Shown here: positions 22,639 through 31,568 of the stretch, in pieces
How the letters are laid out: each line of letters opens with the position of its first letter
Position numbering within the stretch: position 1 is the first letter of the stretch
Source: Bacillota bacterium
GTDB taxonomy: Bacteria; Bacillota_I; Bacilli_A; RF39; UBA660
Direction: 5' to 3'
Length of the DNA: 38,516 bases
Assembly: GCA_015059365.1 (NCBI GenBank)
Contig: SVAO01000010.1
Coordinates: 1-38,516, forward strand
Made by a program: the position numbers and the translations under genes
Notes under the pieces: generated by a model
Database searches by the model: none
What the model was told of the DNA's origin: nothing
What the model saw: only the letters and a program-made list of their open reading frames with translations

Positions 22639-25449
22639 ATGGATAAAATAATAATTAAAGGAGCTCGAGAGAATAATTTAAAAAATGTATCAATTGAATT
22701 ACCTAAAAATAAACTAATTGTAATGACTGGAGTAAGTGGAAGTGGTAAAAGTAGTTTGGCTTTTGATACTATTTATGCTGAAGGACAAAGAAGATATGTT
22801 GAGTCTTTAAGTGCTTATGCTCGTCAATTTTTAGGGGGAACTGATAAACCGGATGTAGATTCTATTGAGGGATTAAGTCCCGCAATTAGTATTGATCAAA
22901 AAACAACAAGTAAAAATCCTAGAAGTACTGTTGGAACTGTAACTGAAATTTATGACTATTTACGCCTTTTATATGCTCGTATTGGAGTTCCCTATTGTCC
23001 AATTCATAATGAACCTATTAGTAGTCAAAGCGTAGAAGAAATGACTAATCAAGTTTTAAAATTGGAAGAAAATACTAAAATAAAAGTATTAGGACCAATT
23101 GTATATGGTGAAAAGGGTACGCATGTAAATCTCTTTGAAAAACTTCGTAAAGAAGGGTATGCAAGAGTTAAGGTTGATGGTGAAGAATTAGATTTATTTG
23201 AAGAAATCACTTTAGATAAAAATAAAAAACATAATATTTTAGCAGTTATAGATCGTTTAATTATAAAAGATGGAATTAGAAGTAGACTGTATGAATCAAT
23301 TGAAACAGCATCGAAACTTTCTGGTGGAAAGGTTGTTATTGATGTAGTTGGACATGATGAAATAGTTATGAGTGAATCATATGCTTGTCCTCATTGTGAT
23401 TTTTCACTTCCAGAGTTAGAACCACGTATGTTTTCGTTTAATGCTCCATATGGTGCTTGCCATGAATGTAAAGGTCTTGGAATAAAATTAAAAATAGATG
23501 AAGATTTAATTATTCCAGATCGTAATAAAAGCATCTTAGATGGTGCTATAGTGTCATTAAATTTAGATGATTCTGCAAGTACTTATTATACTCAAATAGA
23601 TACTGTGGCTAGGTTTTATAATATTGATTTAACAAAACCAATTAAAGATTTAACAAAAAAAGAACTAGATATTATTTTGTATGGGGCACCTGATTTATTA
23701 GAATTTAAATATGTTTCAAAAAATGGTAATACAAGAAATGCTAAAGATTATTTTGAAGGAGTTATTACTAATTTAGAAAGACGATATGTTGAAACAAAAA
23801 GTACTTGGATTAGAGATTGGATTGAAAATTATATGACAGAATTAGAGTGCCCAAGTTGTCATGGTGCACGCCTTGATTCATCAATTCTTTCGGTTTTAAT
23901 TAATGGCAAGAATATTTATGAAGTAACATGCATGAGTATAAAAAATTTATATAAGTTTATTAACAATTTAACATTAACAGAAGAACAAGAAAAAGTATCT
24001 GACCTAATTGTAAAAGAAATCTCAAATCGTTTAAGTTTCCTAATTAATGTAGGTCTTGAATATTTAACACTTGCTCGTACTGCAGGGACACTTAGTGGTG
24101 GAGAGTTGCAAAGAATAAGACTTGCTACACAAATTGGTTCAAGATTAACCGGTGTGTTATATGTATTAGATGAGCCTAGTATTGGACTTCATCAAAGAGA
24201 TAATGAAAGATTAATTAATTCATTAATTGAAATGCGTGATTTAGGCAATACTTTAATTGTTGTAGAACATGATACAGATACAATGCTTGCTAGTGATTAT
24301 TTGGTAGATATAGGCCCTGGAGCAGGTTTGCATGGTGGAAATATTGTAGCATACGGGACTCCAGATGAAGTTATGAAAAATGAACAAAGTTTAACTGGAA
24401 AATACCTTATAGGAAAAGAAAAAATAGAAGTTCCGGAAACTCGACGTAAAGGTAATGGTAAATTTATTGAAATAAAGGGTGCATCTGAAAATAACTTGAA
24501 AAACATAAATGTTAAATTTCCTCTAGGAACATTTACTTGTGTAACAGGTGTAAGTGGTAGTGGAAAAAGTAGTTTGATAAATAGTATTTTATACCGAGTT
24601 GTTGCAAATCAATTATATCATTCTAAAGAAAAGCCAGGAAAACATAAAAGTGTTAAAGGTCTAGAAAATATAGATAAAGTAATTGATATTTCGCAAACGC
24701 CAATAGGAAGAACTCCTCGTTCAAATCCTGCAACATATACTGGAGTATTTGATGACATTCGAGATGTGTTTGCTCAAACTAAAGAATCTAAAATTAGAGG
24801 ATATGACAAAAGCAGATTTTCATTTAATGTAAAAGGTGGACGATGTGAAGCATGCTGGGGAGACGGTGTAAAAAAAATTGAAATGCACTTTCTTCCAGAT
24901 GTTTATGTGCCATGTGAAGTTTGTGGTGGCACAAGATATAATCATGAAACTTTAGAAGTAAAATATAAGAGTAAAAACATCTATGAAGTTTTAGAAATGA
25001 GAGTAGAAGAAGCCTATGATTTTTTTGAAAATGTTCCTAAAATTAAAACGAAGTTACAAATGTTAAAAGATGTAGGTCTATCTTATATAAAATTGGGTCA
25101 AAGTGCTCCAACACTTAGTGGTGGAGAAGCAGGACGTGTAAAATTAGCAAAGGAATTACAAAAACGACCTACTGGAAAAAGTTTATTTATCTTGGATGAA
25201 CCGACTACTGGGCTTCATACGGATGATATCAAAAAACTATTGGTAATTTTACAGAGAATAGTTGATAATGGCGATACAGTAATTGTTATTGAACATAATT
25301 TAGATGTTATCAAGGTTGCGGATTACATTATTGATTTAGGTCCAGAAGGTGGAGATGGTGGAGGAGATATTGTTGCCACTGGTACTCCAGAACAAGTTTC
25401 TAAAATAGAACAAAGTTATACTGGAAAGTTTTTAAAAAAGGTTTTATAA
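22639..25449 (+). CDS. uvrA: Excinuclease ABC subunit A
   Basis: UvrA is the damage-recognition ATPase of nucleotide excision repair. The 936-residue protein has two ABC modules: Walker [10 protein letters not shown] (31-39) and GVSGSGKSS (637-645), and signatures [12 protein letters not shown] and [12 protein letters not shown]. Zinc-binding regions are [18 protein letters not shown] with CHECKGLG, and CEACWGDG with CEVCGGTRY. The second signature has Gly where UvrA usually has Gln (LSGGEAQ), a small deviation of unknown effect. The frame could open at TTG 22618, but ATG 22639 with GCGGAGG 7 nt upstream and the canonical start [13 protein letters not shown] is preferred. uvrB is not adjacent, unlike in many Firmicutes. 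Confident assignment. Confidence 0.97.
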   Translation: MDKIIIKGARENNLKNVSIELPKNKLIVMTGVSGSGKSSLAFDTIYAEGQRRYVESLSAYARQFLGGTDKPDVDSIEGLSPAISIDQKTTSKNPRSTVGTVTEIYDYLRLLYARIGVPYCPIHNEPISSQSVEEMTNQVLKLEENTKIKVLGPIVYGEKGTHVNLFEKLRKEGYARVKVDGEELDLFEEITLDKNKKHNILAVIDRLIIKDGIRSRLYESIETASKLSGGKVVIDVVGHDEIVMSESYACPHCDFSLPELEPRMFSFNAPYGACHECKGLGIKLKIDEDLIIPDRNKSILDGAIVSLNLDDSASTYYTQIDTVARFYNIDLTKPIKDLTKKELDIILYGAPDLLEFKYVSKNGNTRNAKDYFEGVITNLERRYVETKSTWIRDWIENYMTELECPSCHGARLDSSILSVLINGKNIYEVTCMSIKNLYKFINNLTLTEEQEKVSDLIVKEISNRLSFLINVGLEYLTLARTAGTLSGGELQRIRLATQIGSRLTGVLYVLDEPSIGLHQRDNERLINSLIEMRDLGNTLIVVEHDTDTMLASDYLVDIGPGAGLHGGNIVAYGTPDEVMKNEQSLTGKYLIGKEKIEVPETRRKGNGKFIEIKGASENNLKNINVKFPLGTFTCVTGVSGSGKSSLINSILYRVVANQLYHSKEKPGKHKSVKGLENIDKVIDISQTPIGRTPRSNPATYTGVFDDIRDVFAQTKESKIRGYDKSRFSFNVKGGRCEACWGDGVKKIEMHFLPDVYVPCEVCGGTRYNHETLEVKYKSKNIYEVLEMRVEEAYDFFENVPKIKTKLQMLKDVGLSYIKLGQSAPTLSGGEAGRVKLAKELQKRPTGKSLFILDEPTTGLHTDDIKKLLVILQRIVDNGDTVIVIEHNLDVIKVADYIIDLGPEGGDGGGDIVATGTPEQVSKIEQSYTGKFLKKVL

Positions 25450-25467
25450 AGCACATTTGTGCTTTTT
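25448..25467 (+). terminator. Terminator overlapping the uvrA stop
   Basis: Stem AAAGCAC (25448-25454) / GTGCTTT (25459-25465), loop ATTT and a T tract; the TAA stop is at its base. Confidence 0.85.
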
Positions 25468-25498
25468 ATTTTTGATAAAAATTTATAAGTAAACATAA

Positions 25499-25527
25499 TT
25501 GTAAAATAAAAGTCTATATGCTATTAT
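25499..25527 (+). promoter_or_regulatory. Promoter of the ABC transporter operon
   Basis: -35 TTGTAA (25499-25504), 17-nt spacer, extended -10 TGcTATTAT (25519-25527). Confidence 0.6.
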
Positions 25528-25548
25528 ATAAATGTAGGAGAGTATGGT

Positions 25549-26280
25549 ATGAACGAGATAATAAAAGTTGAAAATCTGACTAAAAAAATCGGTAGAAAAA
25601 CTATTTTAGATAACTTTTCATTTTCTATTGATGAGGGAAAGATTGTAGGAATAGTAGGACCAAATGGTGCGGGTAAATCTACTTTAATAAAAACAATGTT
25701 AGGGCTTTATCATATTACAAGTGGTAATATATATATTAATGGCTATTCGGTGAAGAAAGATTTAGAAAATGCCTTAAAACATATTGGATGTATTATTGAA
25801 AATCCAGATGTTTATAATAATTTAAGTGGTAAAAAGAATATCGAATTATATGCGGAACTAAATGATAAAAGCGATAATGATTACATTAATAAAATAATAA
25901 GTTTGGTTAAATTAGATAATCGGATTGATGATAAAGTTAATACCTATTCATTAGGTATGAAGCAAAGATTAGGTATTGCTTGTGCACTTGTTAATAAACC
26001 AAAAATATTAATTTTAGATGAACCTACTAACGGATTAGATCCATTTGGAATTAAAGAACTACGTGAACTTTTAAAATCAATAAATGAACAAAATAATATA
26101 ACAATTATTTTATGTAGTCATATTTTAGAAGAAATGGAAAAAATATGTGATGAAATAGTTATGATAGATGATGGGCATTTTATTGATTATGTTAGTATTC
26201 ATGAATTAAAAAATAAAAATATTTCATTAGAAGATATTTTTATAGAAAAATTACATGGTTCAAAAGGACAATTGAGGTGA
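25549..26280 (+). CDS. ABC transporter ATP-binding protein
   Basis: A 243-residue ATPase of the ABC-2 exporter class (CcmA/BcrA-like). It has Walker A GPNGAGKST (37-45), the Q-loop region, signature YSLGMKQRLGIA (about 127-138), Walker B LILDEPTNGLDP and switch His in CSHILEEME. The LGMKQRLG signature and C-terminal length are typical of drug, bacteriocin-immunity or antimicrobial-peptide exporters. The next gene, overlapping at the stop/ribosome-binding site, encodes its permease. The start has GGAG upstream, and the extended -10 promoter lies 21 nt upstream. No two-component regulator or peptide-sensing gene is adjacent, so the substrate is unknown. Confidence 0.93.
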   Translation: MNEIIKVENLTKKIGRKTILDNFSFSIDEGKIVGIVGPNGAGKSTLIKTMLGLYHITSGNIYINGYSVKKDLENALKHIGCIIENPDVYNNLSGKKNIELYAELNDKSDNDYINKIISLVKLDNRIDDKVNTYSLGMKQRLGIACALVNKPKILILDEPTNGLDPFGIKELRELLKSINEQNNITIILCSHILEEMEKICDEIVMIDDGHFIDYVSIHELKNKNISLEDIFIEKLHGSKGQLR

Positions 26281-26285
26281 ATGTA

Positions 26286-27902
26286 ATGTTTAAATTAATC
26301 AAATTTGAATTAAAAAAGATATTGAATGTTAGACGTGTTATTTTAATTTTGTTAATTATGTTATTGAGCAGTTTTGGTTTAATTAAAATGTCTGAGTATA
26401 TATATAATACTAATCATAATGTTAAAGATGATATAGTTTATTATGATACGTCTAACCAACAACTTAAGATTGATAGTCTGAAAGAACAATATAATAATAA
26501 TCCTAATCCCAATAATTTATGGATTTTAAGAAGAGAGGAATTTTTATTAGACCATTATAACTATTTAAACACTCTAAAATTAACTAATAAAGATTGGAGA
26601 TGGAATGTCTCTAATAGATTATCAATAATTTCGTTAGATGAAATACCACTAAATATGTATTTAAATGGAACCGACATGAGTGAATTCACCATAACAAATT
26701 TTGGGTATACAGATTTAGAATCAGTTAAAAATGTGCTTAATGAGAATATGGTTATTAAAAGAGAAATAAAAAACATTTTAGAAAATGGTAGTTATTATAA
26801 CTATATTCAAACCTTAATAGAAGCTGAGCAACAATCATTAAGTAGCATAGAAAGTGATATAACACATTTAAAAGAAACTGCAGTTCTTCCAAATTATACT
26901 GCAGTATCAAGATTACATGATCTTACCAGAGATAAATTAATCAAAGAAGATACTTTAAAACTATATAATTATATTGTTGAAAATAAAATTGTTGATCAAA
27001 AAGATTGGCGATATATGGTTATAGAAGAAATTAAACAATATTTATATTTAGAACATTATATATTAGATAGTGAAGAGGAATTTCAATATAATCCTAATAA
27101 AGGAGTAAACTATTTAACATATCAAGATTATTTAAATTCTTGGAATAATAGTATAAATAGTGCAAAGGAAAAAAATGAAAAAAATTGGTATTATTTAAAC
27201 AACAATATTAAACCACTAACTTTAGATAGTAATGTTGCAGTTTCTTATTCGACAAGATTATCAATGAATAATGTTTATTATATGGCGATTATTTCTTTAA
27301 TAATAACTTCAGTAATGTGTGCTGGAATAGTTGCAAGCGAACATAAATCAGGAAGTATTAGATTACTTCTTACTAAGCCATTTAAAAGATATAAAATATT
27401 ATTATCAAAACTAGTAGTAATGTTGCTTATATTTTTATTTACTTATTTAATTGGTACTATTACAACTTATTTATTAAGTGGCATAATGTACGGATTTAGT
27501 GATTTTTCTATTCCATTATTAATGAATAATAATGGAAGTTTAGAAATAGTTTCTTATTTAGGATTTACTATTACTAATATATTCAAAGCAACAATCATTA
27601 TGATTTTATTCCTAAGTATATTGTTTTTAATCTCATCAATTACTTTGAATACTGCAGGATCTTTATCTGTGATATTAGTTTTGATATTTGTTTTAACATT
27701 TTTACCATATATAATTACATTTGGTAGTATGTGTGATTTCATTCCATTTGTTTTAATTAATTTTAATGAGGCTATTTTCCCAACAAGAGGAGGATTAAAT
27801 AGTATAAATATTGATTTGTCAGTTATACATTCTTTAATTTACACTATACTTATTATACTTATAACTTTTATAGTATATTGTAAAAGGGATATAAAAAACT
27901 AA
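26286..27902 (+). CDS. ABC-2 type permease with large extracellular domain
   Basis: A 538-residue membrane partner of the preceding ATPase. One helix lies near residues 17-33, followed by about 290 mostly hydrophilic residues with coiled-coil character, then five or six helices in the C-terminal 200 residues. These include the segment SVMCAGIVASEHKSGSIRLLLTKPFKR, where the cytoplasmic EHKSGSIRLLLTKP motif is typical of ABC-2 permeases. ATG 26286 is preferred over GTG 26277 because GAGGTGA, which covers the ATPase stop, is spaced correctly for it. The large first external loop resembles that of peptide or lantibiotic exporters of the BcrB/NatB kind, but the substrate is not predictable. Confidence 0.87.
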   Translation: MFKLIKFELKKILNVRRVILILLIMLLSSFGLIKMSEYIYNTNHNVKDDIVYYDTSNQQLKIDSLKEQYNNNPNPNNLWILRREEFLLDHYNYLNTLKLTNKDWRWNVSNRLSIISLDEIPLNMYLNGTDMSEFTITNFGYTDLESVKNVLNENMVIKREIKNILENGSYYNYIQTLIEAEQQSLSSIESDITHLKETAVLPNYTAVSRLHDLTRDKLIKEDTLKLYNYIVENKIVDQKDWRYMVIEEIKQYLYLEHYILDSEEEFQYNPNKGVNYLTYQDYLNSWNNSINSAKEKNEKNWYYLNNNIKPLTLDSNVAVSYSTRLSMNNVYYMAIISLIITSVMCAGIVASEHKSGSIRLLLTKPFKRYKILLSKLVVMLLIFLFTYLIGTITTYLLSGIMYGFSDFSIPLLMNNNGSLEIVSYLGFTITNIFKATIIMILFLSILFLISSITLNTAGSLSVILVLIFVLTFLPYIITFGSMCDFIPFVLINFNEAIFPTRGGLNSINIDLSVIHSLIYTILIILITFIVYCKRDIKN

Positions 27903-27917
27903 TACGATTATGTATAA

Positions 27918-28094
27918 TATAAATTAATAGTAATACCAAACAGAGTAACAACGATAAGAGATGATGAATTTAAGTTTAATCAACTGACAAGTGCAGCAAT
28001 ATAAAATAACAAAGAAGATGTTAGTCTAGGAGCTGAATCATTTGGAGAATTTAACGAAAATAGTATTCAGTGGCAACCAATTAATAATAATTAG
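27918..28094 (+). pseudogene. Remnant of a BspA-type leucine-rich-repeat surface protein
   Basis: No intact ORF exists here, but one plus frame reads as a C-terminal fragment for 58 codons with a single internal stop (TAA 28002-28004). The segment IPNRVTTIRDDEFKFNQLTS, then after the stop DVSLGAESFGEFN, follows the periodicity of BspA/LRR_5 repeats (IPxxVTxIGxxAFxxNxLTS). The final TAG (28092-28094) abuts a good terminator, as for intact genes in this window. The upstream part is missing, apparently deleted up to the ABC permease gene. This is decay of an adhesin-like surface protein; the assignment rests on repeat pattern only. Confidence 0.6.
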
Positions 28095-28117
28095 AATATC
28101 TTTGGATATTCTTTTTT
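28093..28117 (+). terminator. Terminator after the LRR remnant
   Basis: Stem AGAATATC (28093-28100) / GATATTCT (28105-28112), loop TTTG, T6 tail. Confidence 0.83.
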
Positions 28118-28162
28118 GTTTACACTATTTATTAAAATTTATTTTATAATGATTATAATTTA

Positions 28163-28171
28163 TGATAAAAT
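28163..28171 (+). promoter_or_regulatory. Extended -10 promoter of the small peptide-tex unit
   Basis: TGaTAAAAT lies 16 nt before the peptide's ATG. Two TATAAT hexamers (28145-28150 and 28154-28159) just upstream are alternatives, so the exact start is uncertain. Confidence 0.5.
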
Positions 28172-28187
28172 GAATATAGGTGATAAG

Positions 28188-28274
28188 ATGAAAAAATATT
28201 TAAAATTAATTGGTATTCCATTTATAATTGCGTTAGGAATATTTTTGTTTATAAAGTTTATTTGGTTAGGATAG
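28188..28274 (+). CDS. 28-residue membrane peptide upstream of tex
   Basis: A short ORF coding MKKYLKLIGIPF followed by a hydrophobic stretch to the C-terminal WLG. Residues 7-27 form one membrane helix with a basic N-terminus, so it should insert N-in. Support is the GGTGAT ribosome-binding site 3 nt before the ATG, the same as at the major genes here, and a -10 box 16 nt upstream. It is 23 nt before tex with no terminator, so the two are probably cotranscribed. It may be a functional small membrane protein or a leader peptide tuning tex; the sequence cannot decide. Confidence 0.62.
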   Translation: MKKYLKLIGIPFIIALGIFLFIKFIWLG

Positions 28275-28297
28275 TTACAATATAGAATAGGTGAATT

Positions 28298-30442
28298 ATG
28301 AACGATATTATAATAAAACAAATTAGTGATGAATTAAACATAAAAAAAGAAAGTATTAATGCAGTATTAAAACTATTGTCTGAAGGAAATACCATTCCTT
28401 TTATTGCTAGATATAGAAAGGAAATGACTGGGTCATTAGATGAAGAACAAATAAGAAGCATTAATGAGTATTATGTATATCAAGAAAATCTTTTAAAGAG
28501 AAAAGAAGATGTTATTAGATTGATTGATGAAAAAGGTTTAATGACAGATGAATTAAGAGAAAAAATTATGAACGCTTCTAAATTGGTTGAAGTAGAAGAT
28601 TTATATAGACCTTTTAAAGAAAAGAAGAAGACTAAGGCAACAGATGCGATTAACAATGGATTGGAGCCACTTGCTAAAAAGATTATGGCTTTTCCTTTGG
28701 ATGGTTCTTTAGAAAAATTAGCCGGAATATATGTGAATGATAAAGTAAAAACAGTGGAAGATGCATTAACAGGAGCTAAGTACATAATTGCTGAATGGAT
28801 TAGTGATAATGCATATATTCGCAAAAATATTAGACGAATAACCTATACATCTGGTTTAATAATCAGCAAAAAGAAAAAGACTGCTGAAGATAATGAAAAA
28901 GTTTATGAAATGTATTATGATTATCAAGAAAATGTCAAGCAGGTTAAACCTCATCGTGTACTCGCACTAAATAGAGGAGAAAAGGAAAATGTGCTTAATG
29001 TTAGTATTGATATAGCTAATGATTTAATAATTAATGAAATAAAGAAAAATGTAATTAAAAGCAGTGAGTCATTTGTCGTATCATTAGTAAATGAAGCAAT
29101 AAATGATAGTTATAAAAGGTTAATAGCTCCTAGCATTGAACGTGAAATTAGAAGTGACCTAACAGAAAAAGCAGAAGAGGTTGCTATTGATAATTTTGGT
29201 AAAAACTTAGAAAAGTTATTATTACAACCACCAATGAAAGAAAAGAAAGTACTTGGATTAGATCCGGCTTACCGAACTGGGTGTAAATTAGCTGTAGTGG
29301 ATTCTACAGGTAAGAAAATAGAGATTAAGGTAATTTATCCTCATGAACCACATAAGAAATATGATGAAGCTAAAAAGATAATGTTAGATTTAATCGATAA
29401 ACATCAAATTGATATAATTGCGATTGGAAATGGAACTGCAAGCCGTGAAAGTGAAGCCTTTGTTGCTGATGTAATTTCTAATTGTAATAGAAAAGTTGAA
29501 TATATAATTGTAAGTGAAGCAGGAGCTAGTGTTTATTCTGCTAGTAAACTCGCTATTCAGGAATTTCCAGATTTACATGTTGAAGAAAGAAGTGCAATAA
29601 GCATTGCTCGACGTCTTCAAGACCCTTTATCAGAACTTGTAAAAATTGATCCAGAAAGTATTGGTGTAGGTCTTTATCAACACGATGTTTCTAACAAAGA
29701 GTTGAAAGAATCACTAGATTTTGTAGTTAGTAAGGCAGTTAATCAGGTTGGAGTAAACGTAAATACTGCTAGTCCGTTTTTATTGAAGTATGTATCAGGA
29801 TTAACTTCCAAGATAATTGATAAAATAATTACTTATCGTGAAAGTAATGGAAAAATAAAAGTAAGAAGTGAACTTGAAAAATTATTAAGTGCAAAGACAT
29901 ATGAACAAGCTATTGGATTTCTTAGAATAATGGATGGAGAAAATATTTTAGATAGTACTGGGATTCATCCCGAAAGTTATTTAATTACTTTAAAATTATT
30001 AGATAAATTAGAAGTTGGGATAACTGATATAGGAACAGAAAAAATGATATCTGCTTTGGAAAATTTAGATTTAAATCAAACTAAACTAGATTTAGGGACA
30101 GATATTTATACTTTAGAAGACATTATTAAAAGTTTAAAAAATCCACGTAGAGACCCTAGAGATGAAATGCCTAAACCGTTACTCAGAAGTGACATATTAC
30201 ACTTAGAAGATTTAACTGTTGGAATGAAACTACAAGGCACAGTTCGCAATGTAGCACCATTTGGGGTATTCATTGATATAGGACTTAAGAATGATGGACT
30301 TGCTCATATTTCAAAGTTAAGTAATACTTATGTTAAAGATCCAATGGATGTTGTTAATGTTGGAGATATAGTCGATTGCTATGTTGATGAAATTCATTTA
30401 GATAAAAATAAGGTATCACTATCATTAATAAATCCAAGTTAG
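28298..30442 (+). CDS. tex: Tex-like S1 RNA-binding protein
   Basis: Tex is a conserved nucleic-acid-binding protein connected to transcription elongation and transcript turnover. The 714-residue product has the usual multi-domain order. The N-terminal helical region has SEGNTIPFIARYRKEMTG (29-46), and the YqgF/RNase H-like domain starts at GLDPAYRTGCKLAVVD (around residue 325). The tandem helix-hairpin-helix region has NTASPFLLKYVSGL, and a C-terminal S1 domain (about 640-712) has LQGTVRNVAPFGVFIDIG. GGTGA lies 5 nt before the ATG. It is followed 8 nt later by a lipoprotein gene, so an operon with the next two envelope genes is possible. Confidence 0.95.
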   Translation: MNDIIIKQISDELNIKKESINAVLKLLSEGNTIPFIARYRKEMTGSLDEEQIRSINEYYVYQENLLKRKEDVIRLIDEKGLMTDELREKIMNASKLVEVEDLYRPFKEKKKTKATDAINNGLEPLAKKIMAFPLDGSLEKLAGIYVNDKVKTVEDALTGAKYIIAEWISDNAYIRKNIRRITYTSGLIISKKKKTAEDNEKVYEMYYDYQENVKQVKPHRVLALNRGEKENVLNVSIDIANDLIINEIKKNVIKSSESFVVSLVNEAINDSYKRLIAPSIEREIRSDLTEKAEEVAIDNFGKNLEKLLLQPPMKEKKVLGLDPAYRTGCKLAVVDSTGKKIEIKVIYPHEPHKKYDEAKKIMLDLIDKHQIDIIAIGNGTASRESEAFVADVISNCNRKVEYIIVSEAGASVYSASKLAIQEFPDLHVEERSAISIARRLQDPLSELVKIDPESIGVGLYQHDVSNKELKESLDFVVSKAVNQVGVNVNTASPFLLKYVSGLTSKIIDKIITYRESNGKIKVRSELEKLLSAKTYEQAIGFLRIMDGENILDSTGIHPESYLITLKLLDKLEVGITDIGTEKMISALENLDLNQTKLDLGTDIYTLEDIIKSLKNPRRDPRDEMPKPLLRSDILHLEDLTVGMKLQGTVRNVAPFGVFIDIGLKNDGLAHISKLSNTYVKDPMDVVNVGDIVDCYVDEIHLDKNKVSLSLINPS

Positions 30443-30450
30443 GAGGATTT

Positions 30451-30882
30451 ATGAAAAATAAATATTTAATTTTGTTATTAATATTCATACTTACGGGGTG
30501 TTTCTTTGGTGAAGCCGGAAGTGGTTATACAAGCAGAACATGCACAAAAGAAACGCAAGTGGATGGGATAACACTAACAGAAGAAAAGAAAATTAAACAA
30601 AAAGATAATAATATTGTTGATATAATTATTACTAACAAAATAATAGGTGAAGAGAATACAACGTTTAAATCGCTTAAAAATAGTTATTTATCAGAACTAA
30701 ACAATCTTAAAAATCAAGGAATTATAACTAATATAATAAGTGATTTAAAAGGAGAATATAGTGTTTCTTATGAATTTACTTTAGGTAATATATCAAACGA
30801 ATTAAAAGAAAAATATGAATTTGAGGATTTATATCACAATCAGTTAAAAAAGTATGAAAAAGAAGGATATAAATGTAAGTAG
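30451..30882 (+). CDS. Small lipoprotein, possibly DUF1307/YehR-like
   Basis: A 143-residue lipoprotein precursor with a basic start, hydrophobic core and lipobox LTGC (Cys17 becomes lipidated). The mature part is about 127 residues, with SRTCTKETQVDGITLTEEKKIKQKD resembling the strand pattern of DUF1307/YehR lipoproteins, and ends with a Cys (YKCK). The two Cys outside the lipobox could form a disulfide. It is preceded by AGGAGG 5 nt before the ATG and followed 8 nt later by an anchored thioredoxin-like protein, which could act on it. The lipoprotein call is secure; the family call is tentative. Confidence 0.85.
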   Translation: MKNKYLILLLIFILTGCFFGEAGSGYTSRTCTKETQVDGITLTEEKKIKQKDNNIVDIIITNKIIGEENTTFKSLKNSYLSELNNLKNQGIITNIISDLKGEYSVSYEFTLGNISNELKEKYEFEDLYHNQLKKYEKEGYKCK

Positions 30883-30890
30883 GTGATGTT

Positions 30891-31478
30891 ATGAAAGATA
30901 AAAAAATATTAATTTGTTCAATTATATTATTAGTTGTGATTGGTTTAACAATGACATTAAGTTTAATATATAATCAAAAAGATGAAATAACAGAAGATGG
31001 TTTAAGATTTAAAGAAGAGTATGAAGCATTAAATAGTTCAATTCCAATATCTATTGCAGAAAATAACCCTATTAAATATGCATCTTACGATGAAGTGGAA
31101 AAATTATTTGATAATGGTACAGGAATAATTTATTTTGGTTTTCCTAGTTGTCCTTGGTGTCGTAACATGCTGCCAGTACTTTTTGATGTTGCAAAACAGA
31201 ATAATGTGGACGTTATTTATTATATTAATCCAAGAGAATTAAAAAAGAATAATGAAGAATATAATAAATTATTAGGATTATTAAATCCATATTTAGAAGA
31301 ATTAGATGGAGAAAAAGTGTTGTATGTGCCTGATGTTTATTTTATAAAAAAAGGTGAAGTAGTTGGGCATCATTTGTCAACCGTTGAATCTCAGACTGAT
31401 CCTAGAGTGAGTTTGACAGAAAATCAAAGACAAGAATTATTTGATATATATCAGAATTTTCTTAATAAAATAAAATAG
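30891..31478 (+). CDS. Membrane-anchored thioredoxin-fold protein (CPWC)
   Basis: A 195-residue extracytoplasmic protein with a single N-terminal helix (residues 6-26) and a thioredoxin fold. The active site is C87-P-W-C90 within FGFPSCPWCRN, with a Pro (P147) in VPDVYFI at the cis-proline position. The segment DEVEKLFDNGTGIIYFGFPSC is the usual first strand and helix. CPWC with an N-terminal anchor suggests a thiol oxidoreductase facing the cell surface. It could serve the neighbouring lipoprotein, whose mature part has two cysteines, but that is inference from proximity. The start has GGTGAT 3 nt upstream, and a terminator overlaps the stop codon. Confidence 0.88.
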   Translation: MKDKKILICSIILLVVIGLTMTLSLIYNQKDEITEDGLRFKEEYEALNSSIPISIAENNPIKYASYDEVEKLFDNGTGIIYFGFPSCPWCRNMLPVLFDVAKQNNVDVIYYINPRELKKNNEEYNKLLGLLNPYLEELDGEKVLYVPDVYFIKKGEVVGHHLSTVESQTDPRVSLTENQRQELFDIYQNFLNKIK

Positions 31479-31496
31479 AGCGTTGGCTCTTTTTTT
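31477..31496 (+). terminator. Terminator overlapping the stop of the thioredoxin-fold gene
   Basis: Stem AGAGC (31477-31481) / GCTCT (31486-31490), loop GTTG and a T7 run; the TAG stop overlaps the left arm. Confidence 0.8.
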
Positions 31497-31543
31497 ATAA
31501 ATAATATAAATTTTGCATATAATTACCAAAAAAAGTTAATATA

Positions 31544-31552
31544 TGTTAAAAT
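31544..31552 (+). promoter_or_regulatory. Extended -10 promoter of the GT-C/YfhO/uppP operon
   Basis: TGtTAAAAT lies 16 nt before the ATG at 31569. A second TATAAT occurs at 31518-31523. No -35 is convincing. Confidence 0.5.
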
Positions 31553-31568
31553 AGTGTTGGTGATTTAA

